From the NCBI RefSeq assembly GCF_032854445.1, contig NC_088306.1, forward strand, positions 4,830,373 to 4,894,372: 64,000 bases of DNA. The letters run 5' to 3'. The DNA is from Liolophura sinensis (lineage: Eukaryota; Mollusca; Polyplacophora; Chitonida; Chitonidae). This document shows, one piece after another, positions 39,301-43,972 of the stretch; the first letter of the stretch is position 1, and the number at the start of each line of letters is the position of its first letter. The translations under genes were made by a program, and so were the position numbers. The notes beneath the pieces were generated by a model, which saw only the letters and a list, made by a program, of their open reading frames with translations, had not been told where the DNA came from and did not search any database.

Positions 39301-39898
39301 CATAGCTTCATTTTGACTTGATATTTTGGTACATAAAATTGGTTTTTCATTGTTCTCAGTACAACACAGTGAAAAGTTAACCACTGATATTTCAACATAG
39401 CTTCATTTTAGCTTAATATTTTGGTTCTCAAACTCAGTCCTTCATTTTTTTCAGTTTCACTGGTTCAACACAGTGAAGATTTAACCACTGATATTTCAAC
39501 ATTTCACAGCTTCATTTTGACTTGATACTTTAGTACTCAAACCCAATCTTTCGTTTTTCTCAAAGTTACACTTGTTCCACAATGGGAAGAGTTAACCATT
39601 GATCCATTTTACCTACCATTCCATGATAATACCGGATGCCAACAATATCTGCCCTCAATGACCCAAACAGAATTTCATCACCTGTTTCATCTTCTAGGTT
39701 AATCGGTTCTGGCTGAGAGACGTAGGAAAATGCTGATGTTGATCGGCCAGGACGATTTAGATGATCCAAATCAAAAAGCGACATATCAATGTCAATGTCG
39801 TTAACACCTTGAACGGGTTCCATGCCGCCGAGCCCCAATTCTCCTCCTCCTCCTCCTTCCCCTCCACCGTAGTCATTCCACCAGACGTGTCGCCTCAT
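6178..39898 (-). CDS. HLTF: HLTF gene span, partial: exons 1-15, 3' half off the left edge
   Basis: This is a multi-exon gene for helicase-like transcription factor, a nuclear SNF2-family DNA translocase and E3 ubiquitin ligase of the Rad5 group. The family remodels stalled replication forks and polyubiquitinates PCNA. Fifteen coding exons were placed by aligning conceptual translations with the known HLTF layout: 39898-39617, 37005-36839, 34084-33863, 33207-33134, 32267-32100, 29429-29323, 25114-24823, 24123-23997, 21401-21343, 20584-18782, 16079-16026, 13981-13770, 9641-9498, 8195-8063 and 6313-6178. Introns are GT-AG and phases join, except for one missing base in each of exons 3, 4 and 5. 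The part present is about 1,330 codons, against roughly 620 residues to the same point in human HLTF (about 1,009 aa in all). The excess lies mainly in the segment between motifs I and Ia. The RING domain and helicase lobe 2 are not in the window. Confidence 0.9.
6531..6863. repeat. 26-bp minisatellite, about 13 units
   Basis: Unit CTCACTGGTCAAGGACCTGA plus AACGAC, in intron 14. The four central units share CTCAATGG in place of CTCACTGG, which indicates local spreading of a variant. Confidence 0.93.
7066..7258 (+). mobile_element. tRNA-type SINE, 5'-truncated
   Basis: From the B-box region (GAGTTCAAGTCC) through CCTCCCACCATAATGCTGGC to a CAAACAAACAAAC tail. It is the only core SINE inside HLTF that runs against the gene. 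Confidence 0.85.
7260..8062. other. Intron 14, unique part
   Basis: No exon, repeat array or element recognised. A 35-base direct repeat, TTTTGCYGCTTATTTGGGTT onwards, occurs twice at about 7758 and 7799. Confidence 0.5.
8063..8195 (-). CDS. HLTF: HLTF exon 14 (Walker B DEGH box)
   Basis: Encodes LRSIEWLRIVLDEGHAIRNP and MDLRARRKWVLTG, nearly identical to human LHSIRWLRVILDEGHAIRNP and LESERRWVLTG. DEGH is the Walker B box (motif II) and LTG begins motif III. Acceptor TGTTGTAAG, donor GTGAGT (8062). A SINE whose A/T-rich tail ends at about 8213 sits 17 bases upstream of the acceptor, so SINE sequence now forms the region where the branch point is expected. Confidence 0.92.
8214..8452 (-). 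mobile_element. tRNA-type SINE next to the exon 14 acceptor
   Basis: Diverged copy reading, on the plus strand, from a TTTATTTATTTAT tail to CTAACACACTAACCA (A-box side). Its tail ends 17 bases upstream of the exon 14 3' splice site. Confidence 0.85.
8453..9000. other. Intron 13, unique part
   Basis: AT-rich sequence between a SINE and the 32-bp array; nothing recognised. Confidence 0.5.
9000..9165. repeat. 32-bp minisatellite, about 5 units
   Basis: Unit TTTTGTGTAAGAAATGGAAA followed by GAAATCAGTATG, in HLTF intron 13. Confidence 0.85.
9275..9421 (-). mobile_element. tRNA-type SINE, head missing
   Basis: Body GTACTTGAGAATATTTCACT to ACGGCCGGAGAGGAAG; intron 13. Confidence 0.82.
9498..9641 (-). 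CDS. HLTF: HLTF exon 13 (ATPase lobe 1)
   Basis: Encodes 48 residues, DQLEQHVHPNVKLEVYMYHG to MDSK, including PNRITNAEFLSRQDIVLTTY, which matches human PDRIREPALLSKQDIVLTTY. Phase 0 at both ends, donor GTGAGA. The acceptor (CGTATTATAG, 9642) has a poor pyrimidine tract, and the 33-bp minisatellite of intron 12 begins about 10 bases upstream of it, so the branch point must lie in or beside the repeat. Confidence 0.9.
9652..10545. repeat. 33-bp minisatellite abutting the exon 13 acceptor, about 27 units
   Basis: Unit AAAGGACATGAGGCAAATGG plus TGGATCTCAGTAC. It lies in intron 12, starting about 10 bases from the 3' splice site of exon 13. The 33-bp period keeps several frames open on both strands (for example 11-residue GHEANGGSQYK), which explains the 333- and 317-codon ORFs here. 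Confidence 0.95.
10741..10988 (-). mobile_element. tRNA-type SINE, near full length
   Basis: GGTGTTTTATGTCGTACTCA to GACTCGGCCATGGTGGAACC; intron 12. Confidence 0.85.
11207..12955. repeat. 55-bp minisatellite with dimer and larger order, about 32 units
   Basis: Unit AATGGCACCTGTACAATGTA continuing through ACTAGCAAGCTAACAACAAG to ATCAGGG, in intron 12. From about 11260 to 11690 units alternate AAGTTAAC and AAGCTAAC, giving a 110-bp dimer. A block with the rare variants ACATTTACAG and ATGTTTTCAG near 12120-12240 recurs at 12826-12950, an offset near 707 bp. Confidence 0.94.
13083..13278. repeat. 68-bp tandem repeat, three units
   Basis: Starts at 13083, 13151 and 13219 with ACTTCACCCAAAGTTTAGCC or a close variant. 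In intron 12, next to a SINE-like copy at 13345. Confidence 0.9.
13345..13492 (+). mobile_element. Second SINE family (TCATATGRCTGAAAAATTG core), 5'-truncated
   Basis: CCTTTGGTAAGGCGGATCAG to GAGTACGACGTTAAACCCCA and a CACTCACTCACTC tail. The same core occurs at 46137, 47440 and 52440. It resembles the central domain of animal MetaSINEs; the family name is inference. Confidence 0.75.
13770..13981 (-). CDS. HLTF: HLTF exon 12 (Ser-rich linker and SNF2 motif Ia)
   Basis: Encodes a Ser/Pro/Ala-rich linker and then GPRGTLIICPLSVMSNWV, the same as human RPRTTLIICPLSVLSNW (motif Ia). The acceptor is taken at TGCTCCAGCAG (13982), which keeps the phase from exon 11. The donor is GTGAGA (13769); an equally in-phase GTGGTG three bases earlier would drop the last Val. 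The next exon then reads DQLEQHV, as in human DQFGQHI. Confidence 0.84.
13982..15117. other. Intron 11, unique part
   Basis: Nothing recognised beyond a short (GAAAGT)n run near 14382-14400. The next unique stretch, 15267-15765, is also blank. Confidence 0.5.
15118..15266 (-). mobile_element. tRNA-type SINE, head missing
   Basis: GTGTTTTACAGCGTACTCGA to ACCATCCGCAGGTTGCTGG; intron 11. Confidence 0.82.
15766..15791. repeat. Poly-C / CA microsatellite
   Basis: A run of about 14 C followed by (CA)n in intron 11. Homopolymer length here is unlikely to be reliable. Confidence 0.85.
16026..16079 (-). CDS. HLTF: HLTF exon 11 (acidic micro-exon)
   Basis: A 54-base exon after TTTTGTTGCAG and before donor GTAATG. 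Joined to exon 10 it reads DLC-LDDELPDICVVDDDNDS, strongly acidic and open. The phase fits both neighbours (T| before, |G after). It is too short for ORF-based prediction, so the evidence is splice sites, phase and composition. Confidence 0.66.
16080..16953. other. Intron 10, unique part
   Basis: AT-rich, no exon or element recognised before the 108-bp satellite. Confidence 0.5.
16954..18578. repeat. 108-bp satellite with 648-bp higher-order unit, about 15 units
   Basis: Unit starts ACGATATCACAAATTATGCC and ends TTAGAGAGCTGGAGTAA; it fills the middle of intron 10. Variant order repeats with an offset of 648 bp (six units): the unit types starting at 17240 recur in the same order from 17888. 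The period is divisible by 3, so ORFs of 155 and 278 codons with a 36-residue repeat appear on the plus strand, antisense to HLTF. Confidence 0.95.
18664..18682. repeat. Poly-A tract
   Basis: About 17 A in intron 10, between the 108-bp satellite and exon 10. Confidence 0.85.
18782..20584 (-). CDS. HLTF: HLTF exon 10, giant 601-codon repeat-rich exon
   Basis: Open through its full length in the frame set by exons 9 and 11, from TRLISSASAVIKSSE to KSKSSFVDLC; acceptor TATTCCAG, donor GTGAGT (18781). After a Lys/Gly-rich patch come three repeat blocks. First, about 11 nine-residue units of type TCSVPEPEV, each with one Cys, about 20460-20150. Second, four or five units of type PSGVIQTIL, about 20030-19870. 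Third, about ten 12-residue units of type AGVSNVQAASCS, about 19340-18985. Ser/Thr/Pro-rich linkers lie between. Human HLTF has only about 170 residues between motifs I and Ia, so this exon accounts for most of the enlargement. It is expected to form a large, mostly disordered loop out of the ATPase core. Composition and an uninterrupted frame of 1.8 kb argue that it is translated. Confidence 0.78.
18985..19340 (-). repeat. 36-bp coding minisatellite in HLTF exon 10
   Basis: DNA unit of type GCTGCTTGAACGTTTGAAAC continuing CCCAGCACTACAGGAA, encoding on the minus strand AGVSNVQAASCS. Central units are nearly identical; outer units drift (AGVSKVLTPSCT, AWVSNIQKPAFS). This is the mark of recent expansion from the centre. 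Confidence 0.9.
20150..20460 (-). repeat. 27-bp coding minisatellite in HLTF exon 10 (Cys every nine residues)
   Basis: Encodes units such as TCTLPEPEL, TCSVPEPEA, TCTVPEPEV and diverged forms QCIVPEAEV and ECTLPEQEV. Cys is kept even in the diverged units, where Pro and Glu vary. Confidence 0.88.
20652..20805 (-). mobile_element. tRNA-type SINE, head missing
   Basis: ACTGGTGTTTTAAATGACAC to GCTGGCAGACCTTATC; intron 9. Confidence 0.8.
21343..21401 (-). CDS. HLTF: HLTF exon 9 (acidic linker)
   Basis: A 59-base exon encoding SSSRKPASDEEEDGGVPVKK, preceded by AATTTTAG and followed by donor GTGAGT. The Ser-basic-acidic mix resembles the corresponding human stretch (SRPKRRK followed by SSDSEEIETSE). 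The DEEED run and nearby Ser would suit casein-kinase-type phosphorylation, which is inference. Confidence 0.68.
21538..21750 (-). mobile_element. tRNA-type SINE with internal deletion
   Basis: GATGTTTTACACCGTACTCA to CTAACCAACTGATCCATGGA; part of the central body is lost. A second head-only fragment lies at about 21768-21825. Intron 8. Confidence 0.82.
22222..22288 (+). mobile_element. SINE 3' end fragment (ATATGGCTGAA type)
   Basis: GATATGGCTGAACTATTGCC followed by GATGTGGCGTTAAGCCATAA and a TCATTCATTC tail, a 3' end I know from molluscan repeats. Confidence 0.7.
22289..22976. other. Intron 8, unique part
   Basis: No feature recognised between two SINE copies. Confidence 0.5.
22977..23224 (-). 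mobile_element. tRNA-type SINE, near full length
   Basis: GGTGTTTTACGTCGTACTCA to ACTGAGCCACGGAGTCCCC; a well-preserved copy in intron 8. Confidence 0.88.
23568..23830 (-). mobile_element. tRNA-type SINE, near full length
   Basis: TTTATGTCGAACTCAAGAAT to CCTCGGCCACAGAGGCCGCC; intron 8, about 170 bases from exon 8. Confidence 0.86.
23997..24123 (-). CDS. HLTF: HLTF exon 8 (linker)
   Basis: Encodes DGLDANVTVKLADPGYKPAL and then a Ser/Arg-rich tail ending IKSRPQR. The first codon is split with exon 7 and the last with exon 9; both joints give open frame. Acceptor CCCTGACAG and donor GTAATA. No family motif is visible. The call rests on splice phase and on position between exons 7 and 9. Confidence 0.66.
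24124..24822. other. Intron 7
   Basis: One of the few HLTF introns with neither a SINE nor a tandem array visible. Confidence 0.5.
24823..25114 (-). CDS. HLTF: HLTF exon 7 (basic linker in the motif I-Ia insertion)
   Basis: Encodes 97 residues, KNVKCTKSLAVAKKPSE to DEDDSVTAM, followed by a split codon. It is rich in Lys, Ser and Pro with several basic clusters (LRRRLKLR, FKRKKDQ) that could be nuclear localisation signals. The equivalent human segment is the poorly conserved insertion after motif I. Acceptor CTTTTGCAG and donor G-GTAAGT (24822) are both near consensus. No domain is recognisable. Confidence 0.75.
25440..29385. repeat. 85-bp array copied from the end of HLTF exon 6, about 46 units
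   Basis: Fills intron 6. On the minus strand each unit carries a copy of exon 6 codons for NFDNGMPLAVPVDGV, then the donor GTGAGGGAA, then about 30 bases of intron (a variant of CCATGGTACACAAATTTACA). Spacing measured between neighbouring units is 83-85 bp, so successive units change reading frame. The right-most unit is the genuine exon end at 29323-29385. Unit subtypes differ at CTGGGTGT/CTGGCTGT, AATTTGTG/AATTTTTG and the last few bases before the next unit. Confidence 0.95.
29323..29429 (-). CDS. HLTF: HLTF exon 6 (Walker A / motif I), first unit of the intron 6 array
   Basis: Encodes GILADDMGLGKTLEMIALIL then TNFDKGMPLAVPVAGV. DDMGLGKT is helicase motif I; its Lys binds ATP phosphate. 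The acceptor is TATTTCAG at 29430. I place the donor at GTGAGG (29322-29317), which is in phase with exon 7 (KNVKCTKS). From about NFDKGMPL onward, exon 6 is the same sequence as the 85-bp units that fill intron 6, so the true exon end is one edge of that array. Inside-array donors could in principle compete with it. Confidence 0.88.
29487..32058. repeat. 38-bp minisatellite in intron 5, about 67 units
   Basis: Unit GGGCTGGCTGGGTGATTGCT plus GTTTTGGTTAGTGAGGAA. Two subfamilies occupy separate halves: GAGGAAGGG/GAGGATGAG types left of about 30690 and GTGTGAATGGG types to the right. It fills nearly all of intron 5 and stops 57 bases from the exon 6 acceptor. The plus strand is G-rich. Confidence 0.95.
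32100..32267 (-). CDS. HLTF: HLTF exon 5 (SNF2 Q-motif region) with apparent -1 frameshift
   Basis: Begins AIVTKMYPHQKQALHWMMAREK, the same as human AIETPLLPHQKQALAWMVSREN; the PHQKQAL block is the SNF2 Q-like motif that precedes the Walker A loop. Inside CGAGAAAAACGGG (about 32200) one A appears to be missing. In the shifted frame the exon continues through FHRSGKRGATNYFNSIT and ends ESVHGG, matching human ENVHGG. The donor GTACGG (32099) leaves phase 1, which fits exon 6. The break falls in a run of five A, a typical place for a sequencing deletion. Confidence 0.82.
32452..32685 (-). mobile_element. tRNA-type SINE, diverged
   Basis: TTGTACACCATACTCAAAAG to TTTTGGCCACAGAGGCCCCT; intron 4. 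A head fragment of the same family (GAGCTGGATTTGAACACACA) lies at 32322-32380. Confidence 0.8.
32735..32998 (-). mobile_element. tRNA-type SINE, diverged
   Basis: TTGGTGTTTCATGCCATACT to ACTCAACCATGGAGGCCCCT; intron 4, directly after the previous copy and in the same direction. Confidence 0.82.
33134..33207 (-). CDS. HLTF: HLTF exon 4 (linker) with apparent -1 frameshift
   Basis: This 74-base exon starts VKGELDKLFDDLEEGDKTS, matching human EQLKTEFDKLFEDLKEDDKTH. As written, the frame then runs into the donor out of phase. With one base restored near 33155 it continues EAEPAA, matching the spacing of human EMEPAE, and joins exon 5 (AIVTKMYPHQKQALHWM) in phase 0. Acceptor CTTTCAG (33208) and donor GTAAGC (33133) are strong. 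The frame break is not in a homopolymer, unlike those in exons 3 and 5. Confidence 0.78.
33208..33862. other. Intron 3
   Basis: Unique AT-rich sequence; no repeat array or element recognised. Confidence 0.5.
33863..34084 (-). CDS. HLTF: HLTF exon 3 (end of HIRAN, linker) with apparent -1 frameshift
   Basis: The acceptor CATTGCTTTCAG is canonical. The first part reads TVPFGATNEFTMPV then DLTFWG, matching human HIRAN strand VPFGANNAFTMPL; the Phe equals human F142. Near 34035, within the run TGGGGAAGACG, the frame must shift by one missing base to continue KTENKDITLNTMTAQG, which matches human KEENRKAVSDQLKKHG. After the shift the frame stays open to the donor GTTAGC (33862). Exon length plus one base gives exactly the phase needed to join exon 4, so this is a single-base loss and not a wrong exon boundary. 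Sequencing error and real mutation cannot be told apart here. Confidence 0.8.
34312..34360 (-). mobile_element. Second SINE family, tail fragment
   Basis: GAGTGAATGAGTGCTTGGGG to CATCGTACTTAAC, the reverse of the GTTAAACCCCAAGCACTCAC tail. Confidence 0.6.
34861..35110 (-). mobile_element. tRNA-type SINE, near full length
   Basis: AGTGTTTTATGCCATACTCA to CACTAAGCACAGAGGCCCCT; intron 2. Confidence 0.84.
35601..36690. mobile_element. hAT-like nonautonomous DNA transposon in intron 2
   Basis: The left end CAGGGTTCGTACAGG and, on the other strand, the right end CAGGGTGAACACAG both run into repeated CTTGAAA/TTTCAAGGAGTTT motifs, the style of hAT termini beginning CAGGGTTCGTAC. No transposase reading frame is visible in 1.09 kb. 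Eight-base flanks (GTCACATA and ACATATCT) do not match, so a target duplication is not confirmed. Confidence 0.55.
36839..37005 (-). CDS. HLTF: HLTF exon 2 (core of HIRAN domain)
   Basis: Encodes 55 residues plus two bases, starting VNIGEMVSLERDP and ending LARVKG. It matches human HIRAN closely: NRYDPNAVKV (human NPYDKNAIKV) and VGHIKRELA (human VGHLKKELA). The residues equal to human N91, Y93, D94 and H110 are kept; the position of K113 is Arg. The acceptor is TTTTCAG at 37006. I chose the donor GTGGGT (36838-36833) over the nearer GTAAAA because only the former leaves phase 2 and joins exon 3 as ...KG-TVPFG, matching the family. Confidence 0.88.
37006..38889. other. Intron 1, unique part
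   Basis: No exon or element recognised before the 204-bp array. Confidence 0.5.
38890..39575. repeat. 204-bp tandem repeat, about three units
   Basis: ACACAGTG-A-AGTTAACCACTG recurs at about 38955, 39159 and 39363 with a 204-bp period, each unit having an internal half-repeat (GGTTCAACACAGTGGAGATT). It lies in intron 1, ending about 40 bases from the exon 1 donor. Confidence 0.9.
39617..39898 (-). CDS. HLTF: HLTF exon 1 (N-terminus, start of HIRAN domain)
   Basis: Encodes 94 residues: a Gly-rich stretch, an acidic DIDID segment, then ILFGSLRADIVGIRYYHGM, the first strands of the HIRAN domain. HIRAN binds single-stranded 3'-OH DNA ends. The RYY triplet matches human R71-Y72-Y73, which contacts DNA. 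The exon ends at ATG followed by donor GTAGGT (39616-39611) in phase 0. I chose the ATG at 39898 because it directly follows a pyrimidine-rich tract ending in CAG, which looks like a 3' splice site, so a 5'-UTR exon is likely upstream. An in-frame ATG at 39955 would add 19 residues if that site is not used. Confidence 0.82.
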
Positions 39899-40719
39899 CT
39901 GCGCAAAGATGAAACTAAAACCTGTAATGCTGGCACTTTCTGAGATTTGGGACATTCATTTTAAAACTGAACCAACTACCACACTAACCATAATGGGGAC
40001 TGCACACAGACGGGCACATCTCTGGAAAGCTGCAGTGGCTAGCATATGTTGACATCAGGAGAAAGATAACAAGGGAAAGTATAACGAGTAATGAACAATG
40101 TTGACAACCCAACACAAAATGTATGTTGTTCTTTGGGACTTCAAGCTTTTGTGGGACATCATGGGAAAGCGCCCACCTGTTTGCTGTCTTGAATAACTGC
40201 ACTACAAATTACACGACCTGGCTATCAACAAGAAGTAACTTGTAAGATAAAATGGCTACCGATAAGTGGGTAAAAAAGTTTTCTAAACTCCGTCCATAAC
40301 CAAAAGTCAAGTCTATATACCTTAAATGACAAGAACTTAAAAAGACATAGGCCCCCTAGGATTAAGGTTTCATTATGTTTAGTTTTTTTATGTATATATT
40401 TTTTTTATTTACTGATTTAACGACCCGTGGGGCTACTTGCTAAACTTAAACTTAAAATTATCGAAAGTGAAACTGAAAGAATCAAACGGCATCTAAATTC
40501 AGTTACAGAAGATACGACACTTTCAAACTTCTGCAAGTAATGAGTGAACTCAAAATTTCCGCTTCCATCTCAACAAGGACATGCTACCACTTAGTATGAA
40601 TCAGTGGATAAAAGCTTCTTAGCATTGATTATGGCTCAAAATTAGCGAATACTTTTCTACTTCTCCCTTACTTACATGTCAGATTAAAGTCTGCGATCAA
40701 TCACAACGTAGTTCGCGGA

Positions 40720-40775
40720 GAGTCACTGACCTGTCATCCCGCAATTCCCGCGTTTTGGGAGGTTTTATAAAAATT
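40720..40775 (-). promoter_or_regulatory. Weak candidate core promoter upstream of HLTF
   Basis: On the minus strand a TATA-like TTTTATAAAA (about 40763-40772) is followed within 20-30 bases by CGCGGGAATTGCGGG, close to an E2F-type site, about 0.8 kb upstream of exon 1. E2F control would suit a replication-fork gene. No transcript start is visible and the match could be chance. Confidence 0.2.
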
Positions 40776-42286
40776 AGAAATAATGTCAATTTACGGAAAT
40801 TATTATCCAGACTCTATGTTAAAATGAAATTTACGAAGGGTTCTCAGACAAAAATAACAACAGTTGATTTCTTAAATAGTTCTGTGGACAATTCTCTGAA
40901 TTCTTCATTCTTGTTGTCCAGACTTACAATTTCTACCTAACTCCATGTTCGTCAACTTGACGCGGTTGAGGATTTGTAACAAGTCGACATACTCCGACTC
41001 CCCTCCAATGGAACCTCACTACAGATTAAAATTTATACTATGCCTGTATCCGTACTTTTCCGGGTATGCTACAGTTTCAGGCTATGGCTGACAGTAATCT
41101 AAGGAATTATTGTCTTCATTCGCTTACCTTTATTTGTTTCGAATACCGTTACCAAAATTATTCAGCTGATGGTAGACCAGTGTATAAACAAGCTACATGC
41201 TCGTACATTCAGGCACTCCTTAATGTACCGTACCACAGAGAAATTCTACGAGTTACAAGAAGAAAGATTGAAATGTTGTTCTCATCTCGATAAGATATTG
41301 ATATTTTCTTTTCACGACATGGGTCCGATAAAATATGAAGTTGTTTTAGTATTACTTGACATCTTTAAAATTTTGTTCCTTAATTAGTAAATTTGGCCAA
41401 AACAATTATTAGACGGATTGTCTTTGCACTTGGAGAGAGGTGCCTGTATCGGCCTGTCTGACATCATGTAGGGAGAGCTTCATTGCTTGTATACAGTAAA
41501 CCGGCTGACACTGCGTTTCAATATTACATGAGCTTAGGCCCTACAACAAATTGTAAAAAGTAAAAACAACCCATTTGAAATGTTTGACTGTATTCTAGCC
41601 AACACATTATCAGTCTATGACACAGCATGCCACTGGTCTATTTTGTTGTTTAAAGAAGCTTTGGTAATTCGCAGGTGTAAGCCATCTCTTAACCATGGCG
41701 TTAAAGTCAGTAAGGAATTAATACTGTTCTGATAACGTGTGAATGTTCTAGTATCTTGTATTTACATAGTACTTAAGTTTGTTTAGTATTTGGCCTACAT
41801 TTTGCCACTTTATATCACCATATCTGTATATCTCTGTTACGTGTACAGGTTACCTTGCTATTTTATACTCCTGTATCTATATCTCATGATGGCTCAACAC
41901 GTGTATTTTAGACACCTGTACGTGCCTATAGGCCTATACGTGCATATATATCTGCAATGTTCACCAGGAAATTTAGTTCTCCTGATGATGGCAAAATAAA
42001 GTGCCGAAATATTCTGTCACTGCTCACGCGGTTTGTAGCGTTTTTATGTTTTCTTCTCCTTGATATATTAATCAGCTGTATACAAACACTTTGAAATACT
42101 TCCGGTGTCTAAACATAGGGGGCCTACATTCAACCATGTAGACCCCTAGCGAAAAAATTCATAATACATCCTGCACGCAGTAACGTCACTTGTCCTAAGG
42201 CCGATGAAACGAATCGAAAACACGATCGTGTGAAGTGACGGGAGGAAAGTGCGAAGCGACGGAACAAAGCGATGACCTGATACTGC

Positions 42287-42364
42287 GAAGCGATGGAACG
42301 ATCAGCCTATCATTAATTGTTTCGTCGAATCTTTCGATTGCTTGCCGAGGAGTTCCATCGCTTC
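42287..42364. other. Hairpin-forming inverted repeat
   Basis: GAAGCGATGGAAC at 42287-42299 has its perfect complement GTTCCATCGCTTC at 42352-42364, with a 52-base spacer; it lies in a stretch of repeated GAAGCGA/GAAGTGACGG words (42230-42300). Function unknown. Confidence 0.55.
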
Positions 42365-42622
42365 TTCCATCGAGTATCGTCGGGCCATGGGACTACGGTG
42401 GTAAGATATATCGATCGCCACAACTATGCCGCCTCTAAAGAGGCTGGGATGGTGTTCGCCCAGGTGACCAGCATGTTATAGATTCAGAGTAGTCTTCCAT
42501 TTCATTTCAAAGTTGATTTAAAGGCGGAAAGTTTTGAACAAGCAGAATTAGTGTTAGGCATATAAACAGTATTTCATCCAAAACGTGGTGAGAGCAGGTT
42601 TATTCAAGTTTGATTGGTTATT

Positions 42623-42768
42623 TATTTGTTTATTTATTTGACTGGTGTTTTACTCCATACTCAAGAACATTTCACTCATGCGACAGTGGCCAGCATGATG
42701 GTGGGAGGAAACCGGGAAGAGCTCGGGGGAACTAAACAACCATCCACAGGTTGATGTCAGACCTAGAA
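42623..42768 (-). mobile_element. tRNA-type SINE, head missing
   Basis: ACTGGTGTTTTACTCCATAC to CAACCATCCACAGGTTGATG. Confidence 0.82.
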
Positions 42769-42917
42769 TATGTTTAAACCAGGAGACAGTGACTATAGAG
42801 AGAATATTAATATTGACAGATAGTTCGACGTACAGGAAAAATACAACGGATAAAACCGTAATAATACCTACATAACATAAAACAACACATGGGGTTTACT
42901 TGGCCAAGGGGTTGCCC

Positions 42918-42946
42918 CTTATAAATAAATAAATAAATAAATAAAT
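42918..42946. repeat. (AAAT)n microsatellite
   Basis: Seven tetranucleotide units followed by a poly-A stretch at 42957-42968. Confidence 0.85.
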
Positions 42947-43841
42947 ACATGCATTTAAAAAAAAAAAACACTTACATATGGTACATTTATGCACTTGGGA
43001 ATTGCCTTTCGAACTCTCTTGTGTACAAATTTGCACATCCACAGAGACTTGTGTATCAGCAGTAAACACATAAATACACAACTCACTGTGGATGTGGCAC
43101 ATGAATTACACAATTTGTGTACTGCTGGTAAACAAAATTATGTGTATGTGCATTTTTGTCACAACACTATGTACCACTAGTACACTGTACTTTTTAGAGA
43201 GTATTATGCTGAAAGCAGGAAAACGCTTTAAGCAGAATGAGGATATAACCAATCCAATGATAAATCATGGACACGGCAAGATTTGATGCATGATACACAT
43301 ATTGTTTAATCGAATAGCTGAATAACTGGAGGCCAAGAAATCAGTTGCAAGAGCGCACCGAAAATAATTGCAAATCCTGTTTAAAATGTTTTGATCTTTG
43401 ATATCCATTTTTTTCTCAGTATGGACATGTGTGTTTGTGGATTCTTTGTTTGCATCTGCATATGTTTAAAATCACTAGGCCACACACGCAAGCTGTAGAT
43501 CTTAAACCAGAGTTCCATCATGGTTTTTGCCAAGAGCTAAATTTGGTTTGAGAAATTGTGGAAACAAACAGAATTACTTGTCTCCAAATGCATAGTTTAC
43601 GGCACTGACAGCAGTGGTGTTATACATGCATCGTCAAACACAGATGTTTGTCTGATGGATCTGCCTGAACAGAAACATTTAAGAATTTAGCACCAAAAGC
43701 GCCAGTTGCTTGATATTATTGTTGGGCCTAAATGTCTTTCAACTTCTTTTCATCGCATATGGAAGGGACCGTGGCAGCCAGATAGCGAAGCTGCTTCGCT
43801 GCCTGGCTATACGTACCTCCCTTACTGACCATCAAGGCCTG

Positions 43842-43972
43842 GGGCCGGTTTCATGAAGCTAACTTAGTTAAGTAATCCCTTAACTACCATGGCAAAGTAT
43901 GTTGTAGAGATGCACTTAGCTAAAGGCAATTCAACACTAAGTAGGCCTAAGTTTCATGAGACCCACCCCTGG
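43842..43972. mobile_element. Palindromic MITE-like element
   Basis: GGGGCCGGTTTCATGAAGCT at the left faces CTAAGTTTCATGAGACCCAC at the right, giving imperfect terminal inverted repeats over about 130 bp. Confidence 0.6.

Larger units (their letters stand above)
39956..42622. other. HLTF 5' flank
   Basis: Holds the weak candidate promoter and the 42287 hairpin. A non-coding first exon may be here but cannot be placed by eye. No other gene seen. Confidence 0.45.
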
